The notes: a model not told the origin generated them from the letters alone. A DNA stretch of 64,000 nt from a bacterium (GCA_017629215.1 JAGBXP010000048.1:1-64000), one strand, 5' to 3'. Shown: positions 18,090 through 29,404, numbered from the stretch's first letter. Translations and numbers: made by a program.

Positions 18090-18855
18090 TTTGCTTATCG
18101 CTCGCTTTTCCGTCTTCTAAAATAAATGAACGTAGTTTTCTTTCGATTAATACAGGACTCTCGCCTGCTTGAATAGAAAGAACTCCCTCTAAAATCATAT
18201 TTTTATATAAAAATACGTTTTGGTATATAAATTTAATACGTGTACTTAAAGGAATCATTAGTAAATTTGCAGCAAACAAACCATAAATTGTTGCTACAAA
18301 CGCTACAGCGATACCAGCACCAAGTTTTGATGGATCAGAAAGATTTTGCATAACTTGAATTAAACCCATAACTGCACCAATAATACCTAAAGTAGGTGAA
18401 TATCCACCAAATGATTCAAAAACCTTTGCTGCATTATTTACATACTGTTCTAATTGTTCAATTTGGTTTTCCATCATTTCCCTTACAAGCGTTGGATCAG
18501 TACCATCAGCAACAGCTCCCAAACCTAAAGTTAAAAGCGCATCAGATGCCAAATTTGCTTCTTTTTCAAGAGCTATAATCCCTTCTTTTCTAGCCTTGGT
18601 TGCAAATCCACCTATTTCTGTAATTAAAGCATTAAAATCAGATTTTGGAGGGAAAAACACGTCCTTTAACATTAATACTGCAGCCTTTAATGTTGCAGGT
18701 GGGAAACTTAAAATTACAGCACCCATTGTACCACCAATTACAATAAAAAACGCTGTAATCTGTAATAGCTGACCTATATTACCACCTTCCATTGCCTGAC
18801 CGATTAAAATCATTGTGATTCCAAAGAAAACACCTATGACTGCAAATATATCCAT
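18082..18855 (-). CDS. motA: flagellar stator protein MotA
   Basis: MotA forms the ion channel of the stator with MotB and pushes on FliG. Four membrane helices are visible: two near the N-terminus (IFAVIGVFFGITMILIGQ and FFIVIGGTMGAVILSF) and two after the cytoplasmic loop (GGYSPTLGIIGAVMGLIQVM and GAGIAVAFVATIYGLFAANLL). The conserved Pro of PTLGIIG is present. The start is ATG 18855, six bases after GGAG; an in-frame TTG at 18867 lies within that ribosome site. It heads the motA-motB-hypothetical operon. Confidence 0.95.
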   Translation of the reverse strand: MDIFAVIGVFFGITMILIGQAMEGGNIGQLLQITAFFIVIGGTMGAVILSFPPATLKAAVLMLKDVFFPPKSDFNALITEIGGFATKARKEGIIALEKEANLASDALLTLGLGAVADGTDPTLVREMMENQIEQLEQYVNNAAKVFESFGGYSPTLGIIGAVMGLIQVMQNLSDPSKLGAGIAVAFVATIYGLFAANLLMIPLSTRIKFIYQNVFLYKNMILEGVLSIQAGESPVLIERKLRSFILEDGKASDKQNG

Positions 18856-18952
18856 AATTATCTCCAATTTTATACTATTCTGTATATATTAAACAATATT
18901 TCTAAATAGATTTAATCGTTTAAATATAGTATATTAGAGCATTCTTGTTTTT

Positions 18953-21226
18953 CTATTGATATTTATCAAAATCTCCACTCAAGACTTTAAGAGCGTTTTC
19001 TTCTGCCAAATCAGCTCTAGCAAAAGCAGATTTTAAACCAGAATTATCATAAGTCTTAGTTATATTTGAAGCTCTTTGAGAAGGTATATATTTACTAACA
19101 TTGTTTTTACTTAAACTCTTAGCCAATACATTCTGAGCCGAAGGAATATAAGTGTAATTATCCAATTTTGCTTTCTGAGATTGTTTCAATTTAATTGCAT
19201 CTGAACTTGGGATATAGGTATAATCATCAATCTTTTTAGACTGAGTTTCTAAATTATTCGCTTCGACTGTAGTGTTATTCTTTTTTAAATCTGAATTTTC
19301 CAAAGCATCAGGTCTAATATCATTTTCTGTAGATTGTACTAATTGTTCATCATTAACAACAGCATCTGGAGTAATATTAACATTGTCTTCAGTGTTACTA
19401 GAAACCGAACCTAAACCCATTACTTTTTGCTCTTGCACATTATATAATCTAGTTCTTAAATCTTCTTTAAGAAAATCTTTTTGTTCTTTCTTTTTGTTTT
19501 CAAATTCTTCTTCTACCATGCCGTCATAATGTCCACCAAAGCATGTTTTCAAGCCCTTATTAATAATAGTATCCAACACACCCATTGAAATTCCAGCCCA
19601 TAATAAGAACTTCATAGGCACACCACCGACGTTTCTAAGAAGATTTCCAGTACCACGCAATTTATTCATAAAGAAGTTACCATTTTTATAAGGTGAAATC
19701 GTTTCTATGTCCATTGTTATAAACTTACCAATTCCTCTACCTATTTTTGTTAATAGGTTCTGATCTTTAACTTTATAATTATCTTTAAGCACTTTTTTTA
19801 GAGCTTTCTTAGCGTCTTTATATTCAGCATAGCTTTGGAATGTTTCAGTTTTTTTATCACCTCTTCCCAAAAGCTTATCAAAGAAACTTCTCTTACTTTT
19901 ATAAGGATTAGCTTTTTCATTAAATGCCTTAATTTTATTTCTGCAATCTTCTACAGCTTCCTTACTCATGCCTGCATATCTAAGCCCACCTAATCTATAC
20001 AAAATATTAACAGCTAATGGGAATGTAAATACCCAACTTACTGAGTGTATTAGACCATGAGCAGCAGTACTTAATTTTTGCTCAGGATCAGCTTTTTTAA
20101 CATTCATCATGCTTTCAACAAGGAACGGTGCGACAAAGAACATTACGTTCATTTTTCCACCACCAAAAGTAAAACCTCTATGACATTTTTGTAAGAATGT
20201 TGAAAGTAGCTTACCTGTTTTTGTCTTAGCTTCACCCATTGAAGTTAATTTATTACCAACCTCAGAAAGAGACACCTTTCTGCCAAATAATTGTAAAGGT
20301 CCTAATAATTTAACATGACCTTTTCCAATTCTAACATTTGGTGCATTTTTGCATGCCTGACGAATTTTAACTAAATCATCTTTTGTAGCAGGCTCATTCT
20401 TTATTTTCTCAACAAACGCTTTATCAATACCAAACTTTTTAAGAGTTTCTTCTTTAACAAAATCAGAAGCGTTGTCATTATTTATTATTGATAATATCTT
20501 TTCTTTTTCAAAGCCTAATCTTTTTAATTGTACTGCATTTGATTTTTGTAAATCTGTAACATTTTTGGATTCTTTGAAAAGTTCTTTTAAAAACGCTTTT
20601 TCTTCTTTATCAATACCTAACTTTTCTAAGGCTACGAATTTTGATTTAGCTGACTCTTCTGTTAATGATAATTCATTCAATATATCTCTGAATTCTTGAG
20701 CAACATGCTGTTCCATTGTAAGCATTTCATGCTTAGGCATTTGCCACTCAGGCTTTGCTGGAGTATTTTTAAAAGCATTTACCAATTGATTATTTCGGAA
20801 AACATAGGCTATACTCTTGCCTGTTTTTTTTATTCCTCCAAGTACTCCTTGCACAGGTCTTGATTGAACAAATTTTGAATTTTCAATAGAATCACCCAAA
20901 CGAGAAGCCTTGCCTACTAAGCTTTTTTCATATTCACCATTACAAGCATTTGAAAATTTATCTAAACCCCAAATCAAACTTGCAGCAGTTCCAATTGTTA
21001 ATAAAGGATGCTCAAACCAAGGAGTTATTATCCCCATAGCATCCGCTTTTTTCATACGTTCTTTAAAATCAGGAATATTCTCTTGTTGCGAATTTTGATA
21101 AATCGCTGGCAACTCAACCACAGGAACTTGAGCTTCTTTTTGAACATAAACATTCTGAGGCATCGCCACAGGTTGTGTCGATTTAAAATTCAAACCTTTA
21201 TACAAATTTAAATTTAATTGATTCAC
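18953..21226 (-). CDS. 757-residue F-K-S-motif protein with Y-I-P-S repeats
   Basis: I cannot assign a family. The protein begins with LYKGLNFKS (residues 8-16), the same motif as in several other unrelated proteins here. The central part is mixed helical with several hydrophobic stretches that may cross or enter a membrane (GKMNVMFFVAPFLVES, SVSWVFTFPLAVNILYRL, MKFLLWAGISMGVLDTI). The C-terminus is polar and repeats Y-T-Y-I-P-S twice plus a shorter K-Y-I-P-S, near residues 665, 691 and 713. It starts at GTG; AAAGG is ten bases upstream. It may be a membrane or secreted effector-like protein; this is inference. Confidence 0.6.
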   Translation of the reverse strand: MNQLNLNLYKGLNFKSTQPVAMPQNVYVQKEAQVPVVELPAIYQNSQQENIPDFKERMKKADAMGIITPWFEHPLLTIGTAASLIWGLDKFSNACNGEYEKSLVGKASRLGDSIENSKFVQSRPVQGVLGGIKKTGKSIAYVFRNNQLVNAFKNTPAKPEWQMPKHEMLTMEQHVAQEFRDILNELSLTEESAKSKFVALEKLGIDKEEKAFLKELFKESKNVTDLQKSNAVQLKRLGFEKEKILSIINNDNASDFVKEETLKKFGIDKAFVEKIKNEPATKDDLVKIRQACKNAPNVRIGKGHVKLLGPLQLFGRKVSLSEVGNKLTSMGEAKTKTGKLLSTFLQKCHRGFTFGGGKMNVMFFVAPFLVESMMNVKKADPEQKLSTAAHGLIHSVSWVFTFPLAVNILYRLGGLRYAGMSKEAVEDCRNKIKAFNEKANPYKSKRSFFDKLLGRGDKKTETFQSYAEYKDAKKALKKVLKDNYKVKDQNLLTKIGRGIGKFITMDIETISPYKNGNFFMNKLRGTGNLLRNVGGVPMKFLLWAGISMGVLDTIINKGLKTCFGGHYDGMVEEEFENKKKEQKDFLKEDLRTRLYNVQEQKVMGLGSVSSNTEDNVNITPDAVVNDEQLVQSTENDIRPDALENSDLKKNNTTVEANNLETQSKKIDDYTYIPSSDAIKLKQSQKAKLDNYTYIPSAQNVLAKSLSKNNVSKYIPSQRASNITKTYDNSGLKSAFARADLAEENALKVLSGDFDKYQ

Positions 21227-21304
21227 AATTATAGACCTTTTTTAAACCTAACTATTTATATAAAGTCATTTTTTGAACAAAAATTGCCTAATTGTAAATT
21301 TATG

Positions 21305-21952
21305 TTAAATCAAATTTAAAACATAAAGAATAAATAGTAAATTTATTGAAATAAATATCGAAAGCAATAACAACCACTTAAATAACGAAATTTTATGGTT
21401 AAGCTTAGAGCTTCCTTTTTTCAAATTTTTATTCTTATTACATACTTTTTCTTTCTTATCAGAACATCTTTTTTCTTTCTCATTTATATAGCGTTCAGAT
21501 AAAGTATTTTTTGTTTTCTTGCCTGTTACCAATAAATCTATGTCGTATTTCAACTTAAGAAGCTTTATATCTGACTTTTTATAATAGACAGCATAGTTAA
21601 TTGAGATTTCAAAAGCTCTTTGCAAGCACTCTAGAGCTAAAATACCATCTTTCTTAACCTTATTAGCATGAACAGAAGCATTCCCCTCTCTCTTTAAGAA
21701 ATACAAATCCTCAATAAACTCTTTTTCTTGAACAGCTGTCGAAGCTTTATCTTTTAATGTAGCAAGCATGTCATCAAATGTTTTTTCTGTAGTTAAAGAT
21801 TTTCCTAGAACATTCTTACACAATACCTCTGCAAACCTTCTTGTCTGAGTTATACATTGTTCAAAATACTCATCTCTGTATAGCTTCTCTGCTTCTGAAA
21901 TAATATCATATACGTTTAAATCAATAGTTTTTAAAAATTTAAAATTATCCAT
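21305..21952 (-). CDS. DUF4145-like protein with C-terminal membrane anchor
   Basis: The first 110 residues resemble the DUF4145 domain found in proteins linked to nucleases and restriction systems (helical, with DEYFEQCITQTRRFAEVLC and REGNASVHANK). A Lys-rich linker follows, and the last 25 residues form one hydrophobic helix (SLFKWLLLLSIFISINLLFILY). The tail anchor is unusual for this domain. There is no restriction gene beside it. No ribosome site is evident before the ATG. The domain assignment is from pattern recognition only. Confidence 0.55.
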   Translation of the reverse strand: MDNFKFLKTIDLNVYDIISEAEKLYRDEYFEQCITQTRRFAEVLCKNVLGKSLTTEKTFDDMLATLKDKASTAVQEKEFIEDLYFLKREGNASVHANKVKKDGILALECLQRAFEISINYAVYYKKSDIKLLKLKYDIDLLVTGKKTKNTLSERYINEKEKRCSDKKEKVCNKNKNLKKGSSKLNHKISLFKWLLLLSIFISINLLFILYVLNLI

Positions 21953-22053
21953 TAATCAAGCTTATTACTTATTAATCTTATAGTCAACTTTTTATTAACA
22001 TTAAATATATATTAAGAAAAATTAACAAAAAACTTTACATATTTGCACATGCT

Positions 22054-22081
22054 TTGTTTTTGTGCTAAGTTTTTGTAATAT
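22054..22081 (+). promoter_or_regulatory. promoter of the LysM-radA pair
   Basis: TTGTTT (22054-22059) and TAATAT (22076-22081) are separated by 16 bases and lie about 35 bases upstream of the LysM gene, which has its own AGAGGA ribosome site. The short palindrome GGTAATATACC lies in the leader. Confidence 0.45.
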
Positions 22082-22116
22082 GGTAGGGGTAATATACCGT
22101 TGGTAAAAGAGGATTT

Positions 22117-22677
22117 ATGAAAAGTACTACACTTAGAAGATCAAATATTACAAAAGAAAAAGTTGCAATGATGGAAGCTTTAACCCGCTATAACAAGCAA
22201 CATCAAGAAGATGATTTTTATAGAACACAAACTAAAGACAGAGAATTAGATGTTTTATGGCAATCCTTTGGTGTTAAAACAAATAAAAACGAAAAAGCTC
22301 CTCAAGTTTATTTTGTAACAGGTCTTATTTGTGGAGTTATAATCACATTAGCAATTACGACAGTGATAAGTTTATTAATAAACCTCTCAACTCCAAAAGA
22401 TGACATTGTTATCCCTTCGTCAAAAAAACAAGTTATCACTGACGAAAATAGTAAATTTTCTTTCATTCCTGCTGACAGTGCTGCTACAAAACCTGTCGCA
22501 CCAGTGTCCTTTAATGAAGAATATATTGTAAAAGAAGGCGATACATTAGAAAGTATTGTTATAAGATTTTATGGGTCTTTTGATATGAGTAAGGTAAACG
22601 CTATACAATCAATCAATAAAATGGCTAATCCAAATGCATTATCAATCGGACAAAAACTTATTATCCCTATGAATTAA
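22117..22677 (+). CDS. membrane-anchored LysM domain protein
   Basis: A 186-residue protein with a cytoplasmic N-terminus (about 1-65), one membrane helix (VYFVTGLICGVIITLAITTVISLLI begins near residue 65), a linker, and a C-terminal LysM domain (YIVKEGDTLESIVIRFYGS through LSIGQKLIIPM). LysM binds peptidoglycan or chitin-like glycans, so the protein probably links the inner membrane to the wall. AGAGGA precedes the ATG. radA follows after two bases, so the two are cotranscribed. Confidence 0.8.
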   Translation: MKSTTLRRSNITKEKVAMMEALTRYNKQHQEDDFYRTQTKDRELDVLWQSFGVKTNKNEKAPQVYFVTGLICGVIITLAITTVISLLINLSTPKDDIVIPSSKKQVITDENSKFSFIPADSAATKPVAPVSFNEEYIVKEGDTLESIVIRFYGSFDMSKVNAIQSINKMANPNALSIGQKLIIPMN

Positions 22678-22679
22678 TT

Positions 22680-24041
22680 ATGGCAAAAATAAAATCTAAG
22701 TTTGTATGTCAAAATTGTGGTTATGAAACCTCTGGTTATTTAGGGAAATGTCCCGAATGTGGAACTTGGGGTTCTATTGTTGAAGAGATTTTAGATGAAG
22801 AAAAAAAATCTTCACTTATTGACTTGCCGGACAAAAATCCTCCAAAAAAACTTTCTGAAATAGAAATGAATAGTGAAGTTCGAATGTCTACAGGCATATC
22901 AGAATTTGACAGAGTACTTGGTGGTGGCATTGTTCAAGGTTCGTTAATCCTTATCGCTGGCGATCCAGGTATAGGTAAATCAACCATTCTACTACAAACA
23001 AGTGGAGAGTTATGTAAGAACAATAAAAATGTTTTATATGTATCTGCTGAGGAATCGATATCTCAAATCAAGCTTAGAGCAGATAGACTTGAGGTTAAGG
23101 CAGAAAATCTTTATATCTATCCTCAAACAAATTTCGAGCTTATAAAGAAACATATTGAGGATATGAAGCCTGATTTAGTAATAATTGATAGTATACAAGC
23201 TATTTATACATCTACAATCCAAAGTTCTGCAGGCAGTGTTTCACAGATTAGAGAATGTTGTAATTCACTAATGACGCTTGCTAAAACTAACAATGTTTCA
23301 ATAATGGTGATTGGACATGTAACCAAAGAGGGTAATATAGCTGGTCCAAAAGTACTTGAGCACATGGTCGACACAGTTATACAATTTGAGGGTGATAAAT
23401 ATAAAACTTATAGGATTTTACGCTCTATAAAAAATCGTTTTGGAAACACTTCTGAAGTTGGAATATTTGAAATGGGTTCAAAAGGTCTAAAAGAAGTCAT
23501 AAATCCATCAGAGCTATTTTTAAAAGAATATAACCAGACTCAGACTCCAGGAAGTACTATTATTGTAACAAACGAAGGCACAAGACCATTATTAGTTGAA
23601 ATACAGGCTCTGGTCGGCACAACTCCTTATCCGACACCACGAAGAGTCGCTAATGGAGTAGATCTCAGTAGGGTTTTACAAATACTAGCTGTATTAGAAA
23701 AAAGGATTGGGCTAAACCTATCAAAACAAGATGTATATGTAAATGTCATTGGAGGGATTGACGTTTCAGAACCATCTGCTGATTTAGGAATTGCACTTGC
23801 TATTATTACTTGTGTTAGAGATGTTGTTTTTGACTCACACACTGCAATTGTTGGCGAAATTGGGCTATCTGGAGAAATAAGAGCTGTTAGCCATATTGAT
23901 AAAAGAATTAACGAAGCACAAAAACTAGGTTTCAAACGTATTATCATACCTGCGTCAAATGAAGTACAAGATAATAACGATATCGAAATACTAAAAGTTC
24001 AGCGTATCATTGAGGCTATTACAAGAGCCGTCTCTAAATAA
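22680..24041 (+). CDS. radA: DNA repair protein RadA
   Basis: RadA is a RecA-like helicase that promotes branch migration in recombinational repair. The N-terminal zinc finger (CQNCGYETSGYLGKCPECG), Walker A (GDPGIGKST), the RadA-specific KNRFG motif and a C-terminal Lon-protease-like domain are all present. The length (453 residues) is typical. Translation likely depends on the LysM gene just upstream, since no ribosome site is seen in the two-base gap. Confidence 0.97.
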   Translation: MAKIKSKFVCQNCGYETSGYLGKCPECGTWGSIVEEILDEEKKSSLIDLPDKNPPKKLSEIEMNSEVRMSTGISEFDRVLGGGIVQGSLILIAGDPGIGKSTILLQTSGELCKNNKNVLYVSAEESISQIKLRADRLEVKAENLYIYPQTNFELIKKHIEDMKPDLVIIDSIQAIYTSTIQSSAGSVSQIRECCNSLMTLAKTNNVSIMVIGHVTKEGNIAGPKVLEHMVDTVIQFEGDKYKTYRILRSIKNRFGNTSEVGIFEMGSKGLKEVINPSELFLKEYNQTQTPGSTIIVTNEGTRPLLVEIQALVGTTPYPTPRRVANGVDLSRVLQILAVLEKRIGLNLSKQDVYVNVIGGIDVSEPSADLGIALAIITCVRDVVFDSHTAIVGEIGLSGEIRAVSHIDKRINEAQKLGFKRIIIPASNEVQDNNDIEILKVQRIIEAITRAVSK

Positions 24042-24045
24042 TTAA

Positions 24046-25437
24046 TTATGCACTTTGCTTATTATCTTTTTGAAATTCTTGAAAATCATTTACGCCAAAT
24101 TCCCAACTATCCTGAAAATCAAAATCTCTCATGGCGATTTTTTCTGGCAAACCAGCATGATGGATGCTCTTTAACAAGAAGGATTCAGGCATTTCTATTG
24201 GCTTATCAATATCATCATCAGAATCTTGACAAATAAAAACTCCTTCTCCGTTATTATTAAGCTTATAACCAACAATAGTTATTTCATGTCCTGATAATCT
24301 ATTACCATTATCAGGATCTGGCCAAGTATAACCAATAATTATGTTATGTCCCATTTCAAGAGTATCTAACAATTCTTTTTTTATAGTTTGAAAATCTTTC
24401 TCATAGCCTGCTAAACGACCATTTTCATCAACTTTTTGATAAACTACAGAAACTGTATTCTTATTTCTCATAATTGATTCTACATAAGTTTTTTCAAACT
24501 CTATTAAACCACCATTATCTGCTGTCCATTCATTAGGCGCACGTTTATCAACTAATGAATTATAAGTTTGCTGAGAGCCCAATTGCATCATTGTGGATTG
24601 CATTAAAACATCAATAATAGAACGCTCACCTTTATCTCTATGATGGTTTTGTATTCTTGCACGAATTATTGCATCTTTATCAGGTTTTAAAAGAACTACA
24701 GCTTTTTCAAAATCTGCGATTTCATAAGGGGTTTTAAACTTGTTTAATAACCAAACAGCATCTAGAGTTTTTTCAGACAAGGCATCTAAATCAATCACCT
24801 TTCGTACTTCATTTTTAGGAGAAGTTAAGCCTTCTACCATTCTAAAAAACTCAGCAGGGTTCTTAGTTGCTAAATCAAATTCAACACTAGCTGTAGGACA
24901 AGTACCAGTGTGTAAATTATCTAATTCGAAATTAGCTTCTTCTAGTTCCTGAATGTCCTCTGAAACATTTGTAACAAGCCCAAGAACTTCTGTTTTATAT
25001 TCATCAGGAATATCTTCACAAGTTTGAGTTATTACATAAGGATTATGAATTATATCTAAACATTCTTTTAAGATTGTCCTTCCATCAAGCCCAGGATCTC
25101 TTTCTTCTTTTAAAATTTTATGCAAATTTTCTAAAACAGACGATCTGTCATCTGAATCATTCTTTAACAAAATACCTGTCTTTAAAGCATATTCAAGCTT
25201 CTTCTTATATTTACTATCTAGAACTTCAACTATTTCGTTATATTGTTTTTTTTCTTCACGAGTTGTCAACGAAGTTCTTACACTAACATCTGAACGATAA
25301 GCATCAGCTCTAAAAGATGGAGATGTAACATAATCTTTTTGAGCATCTACAGGCGTTAAAATAGACGTAGACTCAACTTTCTTAGGTCCACTTGTCTGAT
25401 AAATTTTATCATAATTTTGGAAACTAACATTAACCAT
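24046..25437 (-). CDS. hypothetical protein, possible papain-like cysteine peptidase
   Basis: A 463-residue protein without a signal peptide. The N-terminus has SPSFRADAY (residues 39-47), a variant of the F-K-S motif. The C-terminal half has a Cys in HTGTCPTASVEFDL, then about 170-190 residues later SGHEITIVGY, then FICQDSDDD. Cys, His and Asp/Asn in that order and setting resemble papain-like (C39-type) peptidases. This is inference from motifs; I cannot name the family. No ribosome site is clear before the ATG. It converges with radA. Confidence 0.5.
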   Translation of the reverse strand: MVNVSFQNYDKIYQTSGPKKVESTSILTPVDAQKDYVTSPSFRADAYRSDVSVRTSLTTREEKKQYNEIVEVLDSKYKKKLEYALKTGILLKNDSDDRSSVLENLHKILKEERDPGLDGRTILKECLDIIHNPYVITQTCEDIPDEYKTEVLGLVTNVSEDIQELEEANFELDNLHTGTCPTASVEFDLATKNPAEFFRMVEGLTSPKNEVRKVIDLDALSEKTLDAVWLLNKFKTPYEIADFEKAVVLLKPDKDAIIRARIQNHHRDKGERSIIDVLMQSTMMQLGSQQTYNSLVDKRAPNEWTADNGGLIEFEKTYVESIMRNKNTVSVVYQKVDENGRLAGYEKDFQTIKKELLDTLEMGHNIIIGYTWPDPDNGNRLSGHEITIVGYKLNNNGEGVFICQDSDDDIDKPIEMPESFLLKSIHHAGLPEKIAMRDFDFQDSWEFGVNDFQEFQKDNKQSA

Positions 25438-25577
25438 ACATTTATATAAAGTATTCAGATATAAAAAAGTTGCTAAATCTTTAAGAAATATTAAGGCAAC
25501 TTTTGTATATTATTAATTTTATAAGATTGTAAAATATCATTTTTTTTATTATAATTAAACTAAAGGTAAGGATTATC

Positions 25578-25838
25578 ATGAAAATTCCGCAAATTAAAAT
25601 CATCGGAGAATTAACCCCTAATTGTCGCAAACTTTTATATAACAATTCATCAAAAAATAAGTTAGAAAAAGTTGCTTACAATTATCGAAAAGAACTTACA
25701 ATAGCACAAAAAGGTGAAGATTTACTACTTATTAATTCAGGTTCTAAAACTTCTTGTCTAAGAATTTCTGAAACAAAAGATTCTGAAGATTTTTTCACAA
25801 AAATTATTACAAATTTATTTGAAAACAGAAACTTATAA
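25578..25838 (+). CDS. 86-residue hypothetical protein
   Basis: A small basic protein with an AAGGA site upstream of its ATG. It has no recognised domain, signal peptide or membrane helix. It shows an alternating strand/helix pattern (LTIAQKGEDLLLINSGSKT). The ribosome site and isolated position, away from longer overlapping ORFs, support it as a gene. Confidence 0.5.
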   Translation: MKIPQIKIIGELTPNCRKLLYNNSSKNKLEKVAYNYRKELTIAQKGEDLLLINSGSKTSCLRISETKDSEDFFTKIITNLFENRNL

Positions 25839-25899
25839 AAAATCTCCAATACGCTCTTTTTAAATTCACTTAGCTAAAATACTACAAAATTTTAAATTT

Positions 25900-27459
25900 T
25901 TATTTTTTACTTTTATCTGCTAATTCACTGTCCATTCTTAAAAATACTGGCTTGATCATTTCTTTATCAATTAAATGACCGACTTTTATATTATCACAAG
26001 TTATAACATCTAATTTTGTATTCAAATCATAAGATAATTGTTCTGACATAGCTCTAGCTATATTTGGACAGTATGGATATATAAGGCTAGATACCACGCA
26101 CATAATTTCTAATACTGTTGTTAGTACCTGACCACATTCTGTCATTTTTTCCTCTTTTGCAAGAGTCCAAGGTGCATTGTCTGTAACATATTTATTCGTA
26201 ATATCAACTAGTTCATTTATCTTTAATGAAGCTTCTTGCACTTCAAAATAATCAAAATGATGTTTAACTGCCTTAACCGTCTCTAATGCTTTATCAAACA
26301 ATTCAGATTTAAGCTTAAACTCTGGTTTAATATCACCATCAAAATACTTAACTAACATTGACAATGTTCTATTCAAAAGATTTCCCATTGAGTTTGCTAG
26401 ATGCGCATTTACTTTTTCTTTAAAATCTTCATCTGAATAATTACCATCTTTCCCACAAGGAGCTGCTGTTGACATATAATAACGTAAAGCATCTGGTATT
26501 TCTTGATTAAATGATTCAAGCACACCTATTGGAGAAATGACGTTACCTAATGATTTTGACATTTTTGTTTGGTCAATTGTAATCCAACCATGTGCAAGTA
26601 TTTGTTTTGGTAATGGTAAATCTAATGCTAGTAAAAACGCTGGCCAGAAAATGCTATGAAATTTTAAAATATCTTTTCCTATAACATGAAGGTTTGCAGG
26701 CCAATATTTATTGAATTTTTCATCAGACTCACCGTCTGGATTATAACCTAAAGCTGTTATGTAATTAGATAACGCATCAATCCAAACATAAACAACTTGT
26801 TCATCATCACCTAACACTGGAATTCCCCAAGACACATTAGATTTAGCTCTTGAAACTGATATATCTTGGATATTTTCTAGCTGATTAATAACCTCATTAG
26901 CTCTAAATGATGGAACTATAAAATCTGGATTAGTTTTTATATGTTTAATAATCGCATCCTTATACTTACTTAGCTTGAAGAAATAGTTTTCTTCACTTAC
27001 TTCTTCTGGCTTTTTCAAATGATCAGGACAAAGTCCGTCTTCTGTTAAATCCTTTTCACTCAAGAAAGCTTCGCACCCTTGACAATAAAGTCCTGTATAA
27101 GAATGTTTATAAATATCACCTTTTTTAAGAAGCTTATCAAATATTTTCTGAACAATAGCTTTGTGCTGAGAGTCAGTTGTTCTTATCATTTGATTATAAT
27201 TTACATCCAAAACCTTCCAAGCTTCTTTAAATTTATTAGCATTCATATCACATAATTCTTGAGGAGTCATGCCTTGTGATGCAGAAGTTTTTTGTATCTT
27301 AATACCATGTTCATCTGTCCCTGTTAAAAAATATGTATCCTCACATCTTTGAGTAAAATGTCTATAAATAACATCAGTTAATATTTTTTCATAAGCATGC
27401 CCAATATGTGGAGCACCATTTACATAATCAATCGCTGTTGTAATATAAAATCTTTCCAT
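25900..27459 (-). CDS. metG: methionyl-tRNA synthetase
   Basis: A class I aminoacyl-tRNA synthetase that charges tRNA-Met. The HIGH motif is GAPHIGHAYEK near residue 15, and the KMSKS loop is KMSKSLGN. The zinc knuckle is the short form (CQGC, later CPDH). The 519-residue protein lacks the C-terminal tRNA-binding domain present in longer bacterial enzymes. An AGAGGT site precedes the ATG. It is a single gene in this context. Confidence 0.97.
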   Translation of the reverse strand: MERFYITTAIDYVNGAPHIGHAYEKILTDVIYRHFTQRCEDTYFLTGTDEHGIKIQKTSASQGMTPQELCDMNANKFKEAWKVLDVNYNQMIRTTDSQHKAIVQKIFDKLLKKGDIYKHSYTGLYCQGCEAFLSEKDLTEDGLCPDHLKKPEEVSEENYFFKLSKYKDAIIKHIKTNPDFIVPSFRANEVINQLENIQDISVSRAKSNVSWGIPVLGDDEQVVYVWIDALSNYITALGYNPDGESDEKFNKYWPANLHVIGKDILKFHSIFWPAFLLALDLPLPKQILAHGWITIDQTKMSKSLGNVISPIGVLESFNQEIPDALRYYMSTAAPCGKDGNYSDEDFKEKVNAHLANSMGNLLNRTLSMLVKYFDGDIKPEFKLKSELFDKALETVKAVKHHFDYFEVQEASLKINELVDITNKYVTDNAPWTLAKEEKMTECGQVLTTVLEIMCVVSSLIYPYCPNIARAMSEQLSYDLNTKLDVITCDNIKVGHLIDKEMIKPVFLRMDSELADKSKK

Positions 27460-27585
27460 CTTTAATAACCTCTCATTATTTTGCTATTATAACATAAAAT
27501 TTAAGACTAATAATTTCAATATAAATTAGCTAGCAAAAAAAAATATTTAGAGGTTTTAAGTTATATAAGAAAGGATGTTATCGTA

Positions 27586-28224
27586 ATGAAAACAACTATA
27601 AATTATTTATTTAATAAAAATTATTCTTATTTACAGTCAATTCATGCCAAACAAATTGAATTAAATAAAATAGCGTCGGTAAGACAAGGTGTTTTTTTAA
27701 GCAATAGGACATCGAAAACGATGAGTGATTTAGGGGAAAATCTTGGTGTAGTTATATTTGGTCCAAATAATAAATTTATAGCAAGGACATCTACCTTTTA
27801 CGATAATAATGTTAAATTATTAAAAGAATTTATATCAAAAAAAATAGATGAATTACGCCAATTAGATAAATGTTCAGAAAAGGATATAAAACCATTAATT
27901 TTTGGTGGTTTATCTTATGATTCAAACTCAAAATTAGCAGAAGAAAGCTGTAAGTTAGTAGATGTTTTGGAAGAATCTTGTAAATTAGAAAATGTTGAAC
28001 CAACAATTATAACCGGAAGTTATGCACCGGTAGAAGATGCTGGTTTTAATTCATATATTAGTGATAAATATATTTCTTTTTGGGGTGAACTAATTGATAA
28101 GCTGAAATTTAGTAATAATCCAACTCAATCAGATATGAAACAAACATTAGAAGAAGTTTTTGAATATGTAAAAATCCCAGAAAATACAACTATAACAGTT
28201 AATAATAAAAAGATTAATCCATAA
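27586..28224 (+). CDS. hypothetical protein
   Basis: I do not recognise this 212-residue soluble protein. It contains a short duplication (EESCKLVDV and EESCKLENV, residues 126-143) and an alpha/beta pattern in the first half (LGVVIFGPNNKFIART). It has no signal peptide or membrane helix. AAAGGATG lies upstream of the ATG. It converges with tgt with one base between the stops. Confidence 0.5.
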   Translation: MKTTINYLFNKNYSYLQSIHAKQIELNKIASVRQGVFLSNRTSKTMSDLGENLGVVIFGPNNKFIARTSTFYDNNVKLLKEFISKKIDELRQLDKCSEKDIKPLIFGGLSYDSNSKLAEESCKLVDVLEESCKLENVEPTIITGSYAPVEDAGFNSYISDKYISFWGELIDKLKFSNNPTQSDMKQTLEEVFEYVKIPENTTITVNNKKINP

Positions 28225-28225
28225 T

Positions 28226-29365
<1,140 letters not shown>

Positions 29366-29404
29366 AAAACATAGAATATAAAAAATAGTAATCAAACTTA
29401 GTGA

